Source of the DNA: Tubiluchus corallicola
Lineage: Eukaryota; Priapulida; Priapulimorpha; Priapulimorphida; Tubiluchidae
Length of the DNA: 32,500 nt
Assembly (NCBI GenBank): GCA_030141605.1
Contig: JAQGDQ010001260.1
Location: forward strand, 1-32,500
Direction of reading: 5' to 3'
Shown piece after piece: positions 10,985-21,914 of this stretch. The notes under the pieces were generated by a model. That model did not search any database, was not told where the DNA came from, and saw nothing but the letters and a program-made list of their open reading frames with translations. The position numbers were made by a program, and so were the translations under genes. How positions within the stretch are numbered: position 1 is the stretch's first letter; every line of letters starts with the position of its first letter.

Positions 10985-11041
10985 TGTACATGTACATACT
11001 TCTATACACGCGCGCTATGCATAGAAGTATCTGCATGTACA
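10985..11041. repeat. 57-bp imperfect hairpin
   Basis: TGTACATGTACATACTTCTA pairs with ATAGAAGTATCTGCATGTAC: about 18 of 21 positions pair around a 14-base loop containing CGCGCG. The 21-22 bp arms could fold as RNA or extrude as a cruciform. No function is shown. Confidence 0.7.
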
Positions 11042-11479
11042 GAATGCATACTGCTAAGGTTCTGTACCATATTAGTTCGTTAATAGAATAGAGGTTAATA
11101 GCTCAATGTCAGAACTCAGTGTACTTTTGGGAAGCATTTGAAGTTAAAATCGTGAATTGTGGTAACAAATTTCTGGCTAGAACATTTTCAGTACAGCGTG
11201 GAGTCTAGTTTAGCAAATTCTACGAAATATTTCTTTTAAAGTTAACGGGAACACTTAAAAGGAAATGAAGGAACTTTAGGCCCTCGCCAAGGAAAGGAAA
11301 GATGGGCCGGGAGGAGACTGCAGGCTGTCCATCCCACTCCAACCTTGTTCCCTCCTTATTTTACGATCTATTAATATTGATTCAAACAGTAAAAAAATGT
11401 ATTTATATACAATAGAAGTTTCACGAAAAATGTATACTTTCCCTTTAACATATACTTTGTTGGGATAACTGTTTTCCTT

Positions 11480-11915
11480 TTCACACAGGGGATGGGCGGA
11501 CATGGCTTTCTAAAGCATGACTGACTTTCATTTCACAGAGGGGATGGGAGGACATGGCTTTCTTCTAAAATCATGACTGACTTTCATTACACAGGGGGGG
11601 AGGACATGGCTTTCTTCTAAAAGCATGACTGAATTTCATTTCACAGAGGGGATGGGAGGACATGGCTTTCTTCTAAAATCACGACTGACTTTCATTTCAC
11701 AGAGGGGATGGGAGGACATGGCTTTCTTCTAAAATCATGACTGACTTTCATTACACATAGCTTTCATTTCACAGAGGGCATGAGAGGATATGGCTTTCTT
11801 CTAAAAGCATGACTAACTCATTACACAGAAGGGATGGGAGGACATGGCTCTCTTCCAAAAGCATGACTGAATTTCATTTCACAGAGGGGATGGGAGGATA
11901 TGGCTTTGTTTCTAA
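11480..11915. repeat. ~57-bp tandem array
   Basis: About seven units with ACAGAGGGGATGGGAGGACA, TGGCTTTCTTCTAAAA and CATGACTGACTTTCATT. Some units are shortened (near 11,595 and 11,755). Confidence 0.93.
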
Positions 11916-12218
11916 AGTACCTAGAACGTGGCTATCTCTCATTTAATTTTTCAAGAACGTAGCTGTCTCTCATTCCACAGTAAGAGTTCTAGAGCACGAC
12001 TGTCTTTTAGTTTTTGTTAAAGTACTACCTCTTCCGGAAGTGGTTGTGGAGGTTAGACATGATTAAAATATTGGGGAATTTACTGTAAAAAAAACTTGTA
12101 ATAAACTTTAGTTTATTAATAAGCGAAAGATAACTGTATATTTGTACAAGGGTTTGACAGAATTAGGCCTACCTAAAAGTAGAAACAGTGAATGGATAAA
12201 AATGGATTCCCCTTTTGT

Positions 12219-12800
12219 TCATCAAGACTTCATATTCGTTATTACTTATTTTGACCCTGTATATTAATATTAGAGCTGCTACAAAATTATAAGAAAGTTA
12301 ACGTTTATTGCATGTAATTAAAAGTTATTTTTCAGATACGTATATTTCAGAACCCGAGATATTAAATTGGTAAGTTTGACTGTTTTCTTGTTGAATTTTT
12401 AAATTTTAAACTTTACCCTACTGTCCGTGTGTCTATTTGTCCACTGTCCACAATAGGTTTTTCTCTTGTCTTTCTGTAACAAATGACCGGATCGTCGTGA
12501 AACTCGTGTGATTCGAACTCTAGATCCTCCTCTGCAGTTAAAATCTTGACATTGCTAAAATTGTTTTAGCTGACCGAGCCGTGAATAACACTTCATTTTT
12601 TTGCTTATTTCAGATTGAGTATTCACGAGGTTCAAAGAAAATTTGCTTTTTAGCCAGAAACCCTTTCCATTTACTTTTTTATTTTCTGCTGTTAATAATG
12701 TCTCATGTTGTGTGAGATTATTCTTTATTTATATCACTTTTTACAGGATCATCTTACAATTTATTTTTGAAACATTTTAAGTTAACAAGCCAGTCCCACG
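12219..12800 (+). pseudogene. inverted copy of the zinc-finger gene's 5' end (start exon broken)
   Basis: Collinear on the plus strand with the minus strand of 31,092-30,454, from TTCATCAAG to GTTAACAAGCCAG. It keeps a 5' leader exon (12,336-12,369) with acceptor TTTTTCAG and donor GTAAGT. At 12,614 the next acceptor (TTGCTTATTTCAG) and ATTGA are kept, but the segment carrying ATGCCTAAGCG and its donor is missing: the sequence passes from a short unrelated stretch to AATTTGCTTTTTAGCCAG of the intron. The copy therefore lacks the start codon. Overall similarity is high enough to align by eye with small indels. Confidence 0.85.
12336..12369 (+). other. copy of 5' leader mini-exon, splice sites intact
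   Basis: TTTTTCAG precedes ATACGTATATTTCAGAACCC, and ATATTAAATTG is followed by GTAAGTTTG. The exon body is longer than, and diverged from, its counterpart at 30,939-30,967, while both splice signals are kept. Confidence 0.5.
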
Positions 12801-13827
12801 ATAGGACTAGGTATCGGGCAAAAACATTCTCAGAATGTTTGGCAAACTTAAATAATTGAACGGTTTCAGTTGCAGTTAATTGGACATTTTCCTTTGACTG
12901 ACTGTGCGATTAAAATCGTTTTTGTGAGGTTCTGGATGATCGATTGCTGGTCGCGAAAAGGGTAGTTGTTTTTACTTTTATAATTTTAAAATTTGATAAA
13001 CTGGAAATGTTTCTCTGCAGAACTCAATTCAAATTTTTATCTTGGTAGATAAAATCATACGAGATAGGATTGTGAGACCCACGATGTCTGCAGAGCAAAG
13101 CATCGGGTGATTCATTAGTTTAAGTTTTTCTGTTTAGCTGCCTCGATACGTCATTAGGTTGCCATGACAACCGTTTCATGAAAATCGTGTTCTCTAGATT
13201 CTATAAAACGTCCTCTATCATTGCCATGTAATCCGTTGTTTCACATTTTATCAACAAGTATTTAGAATGTTTACAATAGAAAACTGGCTAAAAATATATT
13301 ACATGGTCAGCAACGAGACTGAGGATTTGCTTCAAGACGAAACAGACCTGTTTATAAGGTTACATTGCAAGCGAGTAGAAAGCGCTTTTTAACATAAAAA
13401 CTGGGTGGGATATACCACTGCAGACCCCTTATACCTCTTCCCTTACCTCAAGTTGGGTCTGTATTTTTGTAATTGGTAATTTTCTAATTTTCAGGTTTTT
13501 ATTTTCAGGTAACTCAGTAATTGCTAAAAAGCATAAAAAGTGATACTATTTTACTTAGTTTTGCAAGCAGTGATTCAGTACAGAGCTGCTTTGAATGCTT
13601 TTTATTGCTGTTAAACTGAATAGCCTAAACGTTGCAAAGCGGTACCTAAGCGACTCTTATTGCTGGTAATTAGTATGTCCTAAATGACAAAAACTGTTTT
13701 GATTGAAGTTCGATAATTGTAACTACAAGTTCGATTAAAGCAAAACTTGAAACTTAAAGCATAAGAATAGAGCACACAGACAGTGTGATAACAAACTACA
13801 TTATGTCTGTACCGAGCACCAGTAATC
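12801..13827. other. 1.03-kb insertion in the inverted copy
   Basis: At 30,453/30,454 the gene's intron is continuous, but in this copy the matching bases (CAGTCCCACG at 12,800 and CGTTGTGTTTGCAATC at 13,828) are separated by 1,027 bp. I see no terminal repeats, target duplication or coding content. It could equally be sequence deleted from the gene's intron. Confidence 0.6.
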
Positions 13828-13911
13828 CGTTGTGTTTGCAATCATTAAAATTTCTACACTCAATAACCTGAAGACTTTGCTGCCAGTAAACGGAACATCG
13901 TTTTTCTTGTA
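13828..13911 (+). repeat. inverted copy of intron 1 segment
   Basis: Matches the minus strand of 30,453-30,368 nearly base for base (CTTTGCTGCCAGTAAACGGA against CTTTGCTGCCAGTAAACAGA). Homology stops after TTTTTCTTG, where a dispersed repeat (13,908-13,990) replaces the finger exons. Confidence 0.88.
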
Positions 13912-13990
13912 CAATGGTATGACAGAATTAGGCCTGCCAAAAAGTAGAAACAGTAAATGGATAAAGGTGTATTCCCCTATTCGAAATCCT
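13908..13990 (+). repeat. dispersed TTGTACAAGGGTTTG repeat, copy
   Basis: TTGTACAATGGTATGACAGAATTAGGCCT... matches 12,143-12,220 on the same strand, and 26,043-26,155 (two units) on the other strand. In the inverted gene copy it sits where exons 2 and 3 should be. Confidence 0.75.
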
Positions 13991-14004
13991 AAAATAATTA
14001 TGAA

Positions 14005-14181
14005 AATGTCAGCATAATAATCGGCCCATGCGACGACGCAAATAGCCACCAAAGTAGTTTTCATTTTGCTATGAGTTATACAGCATCTCCCCGATGACAC
14101 CCCACCCCCACCACCGGTTCTATTGAGGCCATATTAACGACTTTTTAGAGGCTTACATGTTTGCAAAGATTTATTTTCCCG
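14005..14181 (+). repeat. inverted copy of intron 3 segment
   Basis: Matches the minus strand of about 27,571-27,382 (AATGTCAGCATAA, GGCCACCAAAGTAGTTTTCA-like, GATGACACCCCACCCCCA, CGACTTTTTAGAGGCTTACA). It leads directly into the exon-4 copy. Confidence 0.9.
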
Positions 14182-14290
14182 AGTTTATCCAACCGGTGAT
14201 GGTCAACCTCTACCCGTCTGTCGGGCGAGGCCTGCGAACTTCGGACCACATTCATATGCAAGACGTTATATTAAAAGAATTGCTACTAGT
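14182..14290 (+). pseudogene. exon-4 copy of the zinc-finger gene, frame still open
   Basis: Exactly the length of exon 4 (109 nt, one base plus 36 codons) with no stop. It reads VYPTGDGQPLPV, CRARPANFGPHSYARR and YIKRIATS, against AYPTGAGRPMPV, RRVRPANFRPHPYARR and RITFAPVE in the gene: about 21 of 36 residues identical. The acceptor is changed (TTTTCCCG for TTTTTCAG) and the donor GT reads GG, so it is probably not spliced today. Preserved length and frame at this divergence suggest that it coded for protein after duplication. Confidence 0.8.
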
Positions 14291-14375
14291 GGGACAGAAT
14301 AGTTCCAAATTGTTACTCTGTTTTGTTACTATATTACGACACACGCACGATTTTATAGGGGAAAATGGATTGACT
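14291..14375. other. no gene seen
   Basis: Sequence between the exon-4 copy and the second partial copy. The open frame that starts at 14,157 runs through here, but it is mostly the intron and exon-4 copy. Confidence 0.4.
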
Positions 14376-14500
14376 ATTTTAACGACTTTAGAGGCCTTAA
14401 AGCCTCGTGACTACTTTAAGCTTAAAGCCTCGTGACTACTTTTACATGTTTGTTATACAACTATTTTTAGAGCTTATCCAAAGGATAATGGTAGCCACAC
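14376..14500 (+). pseudogene. second, shorter copy of the intron 3/exon 4 junction
   Basis: TTTTAACGACTTTAGAGGCC repeats 14,138 onward. After TTTACATGTTTG, a good acceptor CTATTTTTAG is followed by AGCTTATCCAAAGG, the start of exon 4. Homology fades within about 20 bases. It contains a small direct repeat (AAAGCCTCGTGACTACTTTA-like, twice). Confidence 0.7.
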
Positions 14501-14829
14501 TTCAGTGCTGACAAATCTCGTTTGTAAACTTTAATTCCATGACTGAAAATGAAGAGAGAACTTATGAGACACGAACCTGTTTTTTATTTGGGAGCAGCAA
14601 ACTATTTAAACGCAGTGAGATTACAGTCTAGGTAAGAAAAACCTCAGTCGATATTTCTGCAAAGAAGCCATGAAAAGTTAAATGATAATTATGCAACTCA
14701 TTAGTGCAACATTTCCTTACCTAAATAACACAACTGAAGCAACAATTATCTACTCAAATTAATGTTACAAGAAAGATTGCAGGTGTTGAACATAAAAATG
14801 CCATTGACCCATAATTAGCAATAGCCAAT

Positions 14830-15885
14830 AGCCACTCAACAGAACAACAAGTTCTTGGGAAAAAAACTGGAACCATCTGCTTTCACAACTTTGTCAAGCA
14901 CCCTTTAGCAGTAACTATGAACCAAATGAAATTCAGAAACGGGGGGGGGGGGGTATTTTCAATCATCATCGATAACTAATAGCCACTCGACCAAAAACTG
15001 GAACCATCTACTTGCACAACTTTGTCAAACACCCTATAGCAGTAACTATGAATCAAATGAGATTCAGAAACGGGGGTGGGGGGGTGTTTATTTTCCATGA
15101 TCATCAATAACTAATAACCACTCGACAAAACAACAAGTTCCTGGGAAAAAACTGGAATCAACTGCTTGCACAACTTTGTCAAGTACCCTATAGCAGTAAC
15201 TATGAACCAAATGAGATTCAGAAACTGGAATCATCTGCTTGCACAACTTTGTCAAGTACCCTATAGCAGTAACTATGAACCAATTGAGATTCAGAAACTG
15301 GAATCAACTGCTTGCACAACTTTGTCAAATACCCTATAGCAGTAACTATGAACCAAATGAGATTCAGAAACTGGAATCATCTGCTTGCACAACTTTGTCA
15401 AGTATCCTATAGCAGTAAATACGAACCAAATGATATTCAGAAACTGGAATCATGTGCTTGCACAACTTTGTCAAGCACCCTATAGCAGTAACTACGAACC
15501 AAATGAGATTCAGAAACTGGAATCATCTGCTTGCACAACTTTGTCAAGTATCCTATAGCAGTAAATACGAACCAAATGAGATTCAGAAACTGGAATCATC
15601 TGCTTGCACAACTTTGTCAAGTATCCTATAGCAGTAAATACGAACCAAATGAGATTCAGAAACTGGAATCATCTGCTTGCACAACTTTGTCAAGTATCCT
15701 ATAGCAGTAAATACGAACCAAATGAGATTCAGAAACTGGAATCATCTGCTTGCACAACTTTGTCAAATACCCTATAGCAGTAACTATGAACCAAATGAGA
15801 TTCAGAAACTGGAATCATCTGCTTGCACAACTTTGCCAAATACCCTATAGCAGTAACTATGAACCAAATGAGATTTAGAGAATGG
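14830..15885. repeat. 73-bp tandem array
   Basis: About ten regular units from 15,221 on (GAAACTGGAATCA at 15,221, 15,294 and 15,367), with CTTGCACAACTTTGTCAAG, CCTATAGCAGTAACTATGAA and CCAAATGAGATTCA. The first units are longer, about 133 bp, with poly-G runs (14,941 and 15,073) and an ATCATCGATAACTAATAGCC segment. The stretch 14,501-14,829 before it holds no recognisable feature. Confidence 0.95.
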
Positions 15886-16867
15886 GAGCAATTTTCCATA
15901 ATCATCAATAGCCAAAATCTACAATTAACTTGATAGAACAACAGCACTTAAGACAAAAATTAGAATGATGTCTGCTGGACTGCTTCGCCATGGAACCTGT
16001 TGCTGTGATTGCTTAAAAACCAAAAGGAAATAATAATCGAAAAGAAGTAGTTCATCATTCTTAAATGTGTTTACAAAAGGAAATGTTGTTTCTCGAATGA
16101 AAAGAAATCAGCAAAAATTACAATAAAAACAAAAACTGTTAAAAGAAGACAAATAATGGCGGCGGCAACAACAATGACGACCAAAATCACCAAAATAATT
16201 ACTGGTAGTCTTGTGGTTTCTTTACAAAGAAGCTAGTAGTAGTGGAGATGACGATGATGATGATGATGATGGCGAAGGCTATCATGACAATACTGAAACA
16301 AAATAATACAATACTTGTTTGTAAAATAGCCCAGTTCTACATAGAAATGTGAATGGTTCCCAGTCGAGAAAGAAAAAACGTTTCTGCATTCAGTGATTAC
16401 CTGATTCAACTGTGAGAAATCTACAAGAAATCTACAGAAATCTAGAACATGCAAATTCGTTTGTTCGTCAGTCAACCGAAAAACATTTAAATTTTACAAT
16501 GTGCATTACCAAATCCCATAGTGATGTGACATCTATTGATTTTAATCATTATTTTACCACGAATAGGTTAAACTAGTACTATAAATAAGACTATATTAAG
16601 TTAGTTGTAAAATTTCTTTAATCACAATAATAACGGATTGGGGATCGTGAATGCCGGTTATACGAAACACAAGACAAAAGCTTGTCCCTACAAAGTACGA
16701 GGATGGAAGAGAAAGATAAATTATTGCTGGCACCGAGCCAAGATTACAGCTGCAAGGTCTTCACAGATATTCATAAATATTTTTGCTCAAAATTTCATGC
16801 AAAATAACTATAAAATTTTTGCTGCCAAATTATCGGTGGGGAGGGGTAATGTCGGTGGAGACTTTAT
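15886..16867. other. no gene seen; (GAT)n at about 16,245-16,272
   Basis: AT-rich, with a GATGATGATGATGATGATGG tract. A 95-codon plus-strand frame (16,638-16,925) has a few Cys and His and a GRGN, but it lacks the finger spacing and runs into the intron-4 duplicate, so I do not call it. Confidence 0.5.
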
Positions 16868-17300
16868 ACCACTTACATGCTACCTTTTCGTATGCATCGC
16901 TTGCATTGGACGTAACGCTGTATAAAACGTGTAAATTTAAACTCCAGATGACCGTTAGGTGAAGCCATTTTAATGGTAGCGAAACAAGTTTTGATAACAC
17001 TAAATAAAGTTTGAAAAAATAATCAGAGTATTCGTAGCATGAACGTTGCTAATTAAGTAAACTTTTAAATTACTGTCTCTTCTCAATAACATTAAAAATA
17101 CGTTCTAGGCTAGTGAGTGGCGCACCCTGGTGGGCGCGTCAGTGACATTTAACCAATTGGCACAAACATTTTAAATTATTAATCTAATTATTTAAGTCTT
17201 TGCAGCAGGTAAGTGAAATGCTAAATAATATAGATTTGCGCGAGTTTTTTAGATCACAATTTAACATTGCCTTTTCTTCCCCTGATTTACGTGACGTCGG
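16868..17300. repeat. diverged direct copy of intron 4 sequence (26,362-26,760)
   Basis: Shared landmarks in order and on the same strand: CACTTACATGCTA, CTGTATAAAAC, AATAAAGTTT, GTGGYGCAC...TGG...GGCGC, ACATTTTAAATTATT, and CTAARTAATAT...TTTGCG followed by TTTTCYYCCC. Divergence is substantial. It shows that the intron 4 region was also duplicated. Confidence 0.65.
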
Positions 17301-17526
17301 AACAGTATTGCGGGAGATTTAAAATGAAAACAAACGAACTTTCTTTTCAACGTGAATACGATATGTACATAAAATTACTGTAAAGTGGTATAAATTTTCA
17401 AGGTGATTATTCTGAAACCTATTTTAGGTGCCCCTTTTCTTGTCCTTTAAGCGTTCGACCAACATTAGAAGTTGTCCAGAACAAGCCCAAACCAGTGTCA
17501 GTTAATCACCAAATTCACTCGATTAG

Positions 17527-17637
17527 AACTATACAAGGTACTTGTTTACTGTTTACACCATGTTCAGAGCAGACTGTACCACTCTATACAAGGTGCTTGT
17601 TTACTGTTTATACCATGTTCAGAACAGACTGTACCAC
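17527..17637. repeat. 54-bp direct tandem duplication
   Basis: CTATACAAGGTACTTGTTTA...CAGACTGTACCACT is repeated once (second unit from 17,583) with four or five changes. Confidence 0.9.
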
Positions 17638-17867
17638 TAAACAAGCTAAGTAGTTAGCTGGGGCAACAAATTTTAAAGGGGCGCCAAATTTTAGAAGTCT
17701 CTAATTTTCAAGTTTAGCATAAGTGATAACAATTATGAACAAATGTGCTTAATAAACCAAGAGGGCTAGAACATGCACCAATTATAAGCAACCATTATAC
17801 TTTATAATATTCAAATTCAGTTTTTGGGGTATTGTGGAGGTGGCAGCGGGAGAAGGGATTGAGCGTT

Positions 17868-19022
17868 GAAGGGAGGGCCCTAAAAATTCTACGTTGAACA
17901 GAGGGCGCCAAAAACTCTACGTGGAAGAGAGGGCGCCAAAAACTCTATTTGGAAAAGAGGGCGTCAAAAACTCTATTTGGAAAAGATTGCGTCAAAAACT
18001 CTATGTTGAAGAAAGGGCGCCAAAAACACTACGTGGAAAAGAGGGTCCTAAAAATTCTATGTTGAAGAGAGGGCGCCAAAAACTCTACGTGGAAAAAAGA
18101 GTGCTAAAATTCTACGTGGAAAAGGGGGCGTTAAAAACTCTACGTGGAAAAGATGGTGCTAAAAATTCTACCTGGAAAAAGGGTGCTAAATATTCTATGT
18201 GGAAAAGGGGACGTTAAAAACTCTACGGGAAAAGAGGGTGCTAAAAATTCTACGTTGAACAGAGGGCGCCAAAAACTCTACGTGGAAAAGAGGGCGCCAA
18301 AAACTCTACTCTATTTGGAAAAGAGGGCGTCAAAAACTCTATGTTGAAGAAAGGGCGCCTAAAACACTACGTGGAAAAGAGGGTCCTAAAAATTCTATGT
18401 TGAAGAGAGGGCGCCAAAAACTCTACGTGGAAAAAAGGGTGCTAAAAACTCTACGTGGAAAAGAGTGGAAAAGAGGGTGCTAAACATTCTATGTGGAAAA
18501 GGGGACGTTAAAAACTCTACGGGAAAAGAGGGTGTTAAAAAATCTACGTTGAACAGAGGGCGCCAAAAACTCTACGTGGAAAAGAGGGCGCCAAAAACTC
18601 TATTTGGAAAAGAGGGCATCAAAAACTCTATGTTGAAGAAAGGGCGCCAAAAACACTACGTGGAAAAGAGGGTCCTAAAAATTCTATGTTGAAGAGAGGG
18701 CGCCAAAAACTCTACGTGGAAAAAAGGGTGCTAAAAATCTACGTGGAAAAGAGGGCGCTAAAAACTCTACGTGCAAAAGAGGGTGCTAAAAATTCTACGT
18801 GGAAAAGGGGGCGTTAAAACTCTACGTGGAAAAGAGGGCGCTAAAAACTCTACGTGGAAAAGAGGGTGCTAAAAATTCTACGTGGAAAAGGGGGTGTTAA
18901 AAACTCTACGTGGAAAAGAGGGTGCTAAAAATTCTATGTTAAAGAGAGGGTGCCAAAAACTCTATGTGGAAAAGATGACGCCAAATATTCTAGGTGGAAG
19001 AGAGGGCACTAAAAAAATTTTT
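17868..19022. repeat. 28-bp minisatellite with higher-order structure
   Basis: About forty units of GAAAAGAGGGCGCCAAAAAC plus TCTACGTG, with variants (TCTATTTG, TCTATGTT, GGGTCCTAAAAATT, GGGGGCGTTAAAA). A block of variant units beginning GAACAGAGGGCG recurs at 17,896, 18,257 and 18,551, a higher-order repeat of about 294-361 bp. The flanks (GGGGCAACAAATTTTAAAGG before; CACCCCAAACTGCCCAGAGC after) look like the ends of one decayed element that holds the array. Since 28 is not a multiple of 3, the long open frames are chance. Confidence 0.95.
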
Positions 19023-19689
19023 GCCTAGAGCACCCCAAACTGCCCAGAGCCGTCCCTGACCGTGTTACATTTTTATACAGTCACAAAACAGAACATAAAC
19101 ACAAAATTTAAGTAGGACACACTGGAACACTATAGACTTTTCTGCTAAGTATAAAGGAAACAGACAAAAGAGATACGTGGAGTAAACAAAGCTTGACCAC
19201 TTCTGGAAGTTGTCCATAATAAACCCAGTGTAAGTGATAGTCTTACAAATTAACAATTGTTAAGAAGCAAAGTGACCAAGTCTTTGAAGTAGTTAGGCGT
19301 GATGGTGATATATAACTTGAGAGGGAAGTTTTTTGCGACTATAAAAAGTACTAACACTATAAATTATAATAAATTTTCTATATAGTGGCTTGCGTTATTG
19401 TACTGCTGTAAATGCCAAATAAAGTCAGCGTAAGTTGACAGCGAGACTGTAATCTCGGACCAACCAGCGAGTTTAACCACCCCTAAAAGACCTCAAGAAC
19501 AAACCAACGGAGGTATAGGTAGACTCAAGATCACGTTTTATAAAACGTTGCCATTGTTTCGTCTTCAGACCAAAACACTCAAATGCTGTATGTTGCAAAT
19601 AACACTGACCACCAGGGACAAATAATGTGCGAATATCTCACCTAGTGATTTAAAGAGTAAGCAGGCAGGGGACGAATACGAAAGTGCAG
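19023..19689. other. no gene seen
   Basis: AT-rich. GTTAAGAAGCAAAGTGACCA near 19,259 resembles the start of the monomers in the inverted repeat that follows. A minus-strand 63-codon frame is not convincing. Confidence 0.45.
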
Positions 19690-20590
19690 CACTGTTTAAA
19701 AATAGTAAAAACTCATTGAATAGTCAAAACAACTTTCCAACCTAGCGATTATTTATTTATTATTTGGATTACGTATGTAACTGTCACTTCAACTGTGTCT
19801 TAGAACTCTAGAATTGTTAAGGAGCTAAGTCATCAAACTTAAGCAGGTCATAGCAAGAGATGGGAGAAAAATTGTTGTTGGGTAGGTGGTGACATGGGGG
19901 AGGGGGGCAGTTTAGGGTCAAAGTTTACAACAAGTAAGGACTATGAGCGGCTGGACAAGCAAAGGTACTCCTCTTACTGTACCAAGTGAGGAAGTGACAT
20001 TGGAGAAGTGGTCAGTGACCTTGAGTGTGTGGATTAAAGTCAAAGGAGATGAAAGTTTAAAACCTACTAGAGAAAGGAGGTTAGAAAACTGCAAGGAGCT
20101 CATTGACAAACATTATGCAACTCATAACAAGAGGTAGATGAGTAACGAAGATGGGGTATTCAGTGACTTTGAGTGGGTGGTTCACAGGTAAAGGTGACAA
20201 CAAAAGCACAACGGCAAAGAATTCGGAAAGGAAAGGTAGATAACTTACTGTACCAGGTGGAGAAGGAGATCGATGAAGTAATCAATGACTTTAGATTAGT
20301 GGTTGAAGAGGAAAGGATGCTACGATTTAGAAACAATTATAAGAGACAATTGCATTAAAATGGTAAGCGGGAGTTGTGTGCCTGAACTGATGCAACTTAT
20401 ACGGTTGAAGGTCAAAAGTCACAACAATTTCAAAATGTGGGTGTTTGAGATGACAGGCTGGACAACAATTACCAAACGACAAGGAGTTAGGAAAGCAGAA
20501 GCTTGCAACGCATTGTACTCGTGGGGCAAAGGACGTTGGTGACTTTAGTTTGTGGTTTAAATTCAGTGACAACTCAAACTCTCTATAAGG
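19690..20590 (+). repeat. left arm of a large inverted repeat (~270-bp monomers)
   Basis: Pairs with 21,915-22,830 in inverted orientation. The best stretch is 19,736-20,050 against 22,790-22,480 (GTAACTGTCACTTCAACTGT, GAACTCTAGAATTGTTAAGG, TAGCAAGAGATGGGAGAAAA, AGTACCTTTGCTTG-type blocks). Within the arm CTTACTGTACCA(A/G)GTG recurs at 19,973 and 20,243, and a relative at about 20,513: a degenerate period near 270 bp. Short open frames inside are not genes. Confidence 0.85.
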
Positions 20591-20630
20591 TGACTTTAGT
20601 TTGTGGTTTAAATTCAGTGACAACTACGTT
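20534..20630. repeat. ~55-bp direct duplication
   Basis: GTGACTTTAGTTTGTGGTTT followed by AAATTCAGTGACAACT occurs twice in a row at the inner end of the left arm. Confidence 0.92.
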
Positions 20631-21914
20631 GAGTGACCAATAATGACGTAACCAGTGATACAATATGATAAAATGTGCCTGCTTTCTTACAAAAAAACGT
20701 CACTTGCAACTTATCATTAAAATTATATCTGCTGCTAAAAGAATTTTTCCCAATCTAATATCACTTTATTGAGAAGTAAGTTTAATTGCTGTAATTTCAG
20801 TTAAATTACTGCAGTAAAAACAAGTTTTACCTCAGGACTAAGGGCAAGATTACAAGATGGTTTTTAGCCCAAATTTTAATCATAACATCTTCAACACACA
20901 ACGCCGCAGTGTTCAAGTTGCTACAGTTACTGCAGCAGCTGCCGGCAGCGCTGCAGTCGCTCTTGATGATTCAGAGCCTATTAATTAACGTAATCCTAAT
21001 TAGTGCAGATCTAACTGCAAGATATTCAAAGTTTTACAAAGTAAAAGCCGTGTCTCACTGTTTCTTATTTACCTCGTGAATGTTGGAACACTTTGTAAGA
21101 CTTTGAATAAAATAATCTATTCTTTAATTAATAAATTAATTAACGGCTCTAACGTGGCAAGGAGAGTAAGATCTTTTAAATGATTTGCATATCATATAAA
21201 TATAAAAAACCACTTGATAAAAACAAGTTTTATAGTTTTAATTGATGAGACCCTACGCTCCTTACCTACCGCCCTATTACTAACTAAAACTAAAACTAAC
21301 TATCATTAATTATCACTAACTATCTCTAACTATTGCTAAAACTGCTGCAGCTTGAACATATGACACCAAATTTTCCGATGTTTGTTTATGAATATTTTTC
21401 TAACATTTTTGAAATGAAAACAACATGGAAGTCACAAAATTGCTCAAGTAAGCGGATTTTTTTTAACAAATTTTGCTTTCAGAACTGGATCATAGAAAAT
21501 GTTTGCACTACAGTAAGTTAATGATTACGTTTTCAACTCAAACTGTCTTGCATAAATTAGTGCAGCAGATATAATAAGTAAACCTTAGCTAGCATAGGTC
21601 TACTGATAAATTGCAAGTGAAACAAGTGTGTGTGGTGGTGGGGGGGGGTGTAAATGATATTGTAAATGAAAAATCTAAGAAGTTAAAAAACATTGTCTTA
21701 CTTCTTTTACTGTCGTGTAGACTACGATGTAAAAAATTGAAAATGGCACACATATGTAAGGTCTCCTGTTTTACAGTTTGAAAACGGTACACAGTTGTAC
21801 TGTAAGTACACAATCAGCTTGCCAGCATCAAGAGTTCTAGATTGAGAGGCAAAATGAATAATATTAGCCTTGCACTGGTTGCCTTGCACTTTAGCAGTAA
21901 TTCAGTACAACTGC
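20631..21914. other. spacer of the inverted repeat; no gene seen
   Basis: About 1.3 kb of AT-rich sequence with short runs of TAACTA repeats (21,270-21,330), a GC-rich palindromic stretch (GCAGCTGCCGGCAGCGCTGC near 20,937) and a G8 run near 21,643. No transposase or other coding content is visible. Confidence 0.6.

Noticed and set aside
16638-16925. Open frame with CPYK, WHRAK and GRGNV, possibly a finger-exon copy
   Set aside because: Cys/His spacing does not match the modules (16 rather than 19 residues from first Cys to His, no second Cys). Its right end is part of the duplicated intron 4 sequence in the wrong orientation.
17894-18692. Lys-rich repetitive frames over the minisatellite
   Set aside because: The 28-bp period shifts frame each unit; the open frames exist only because the units lack stops.
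19943-20542. Plus-strand frames in the left arm of the inverted repeat
   Set aside because: The other arm does not keep the frames open, and the sequence is a degenerate satellite.
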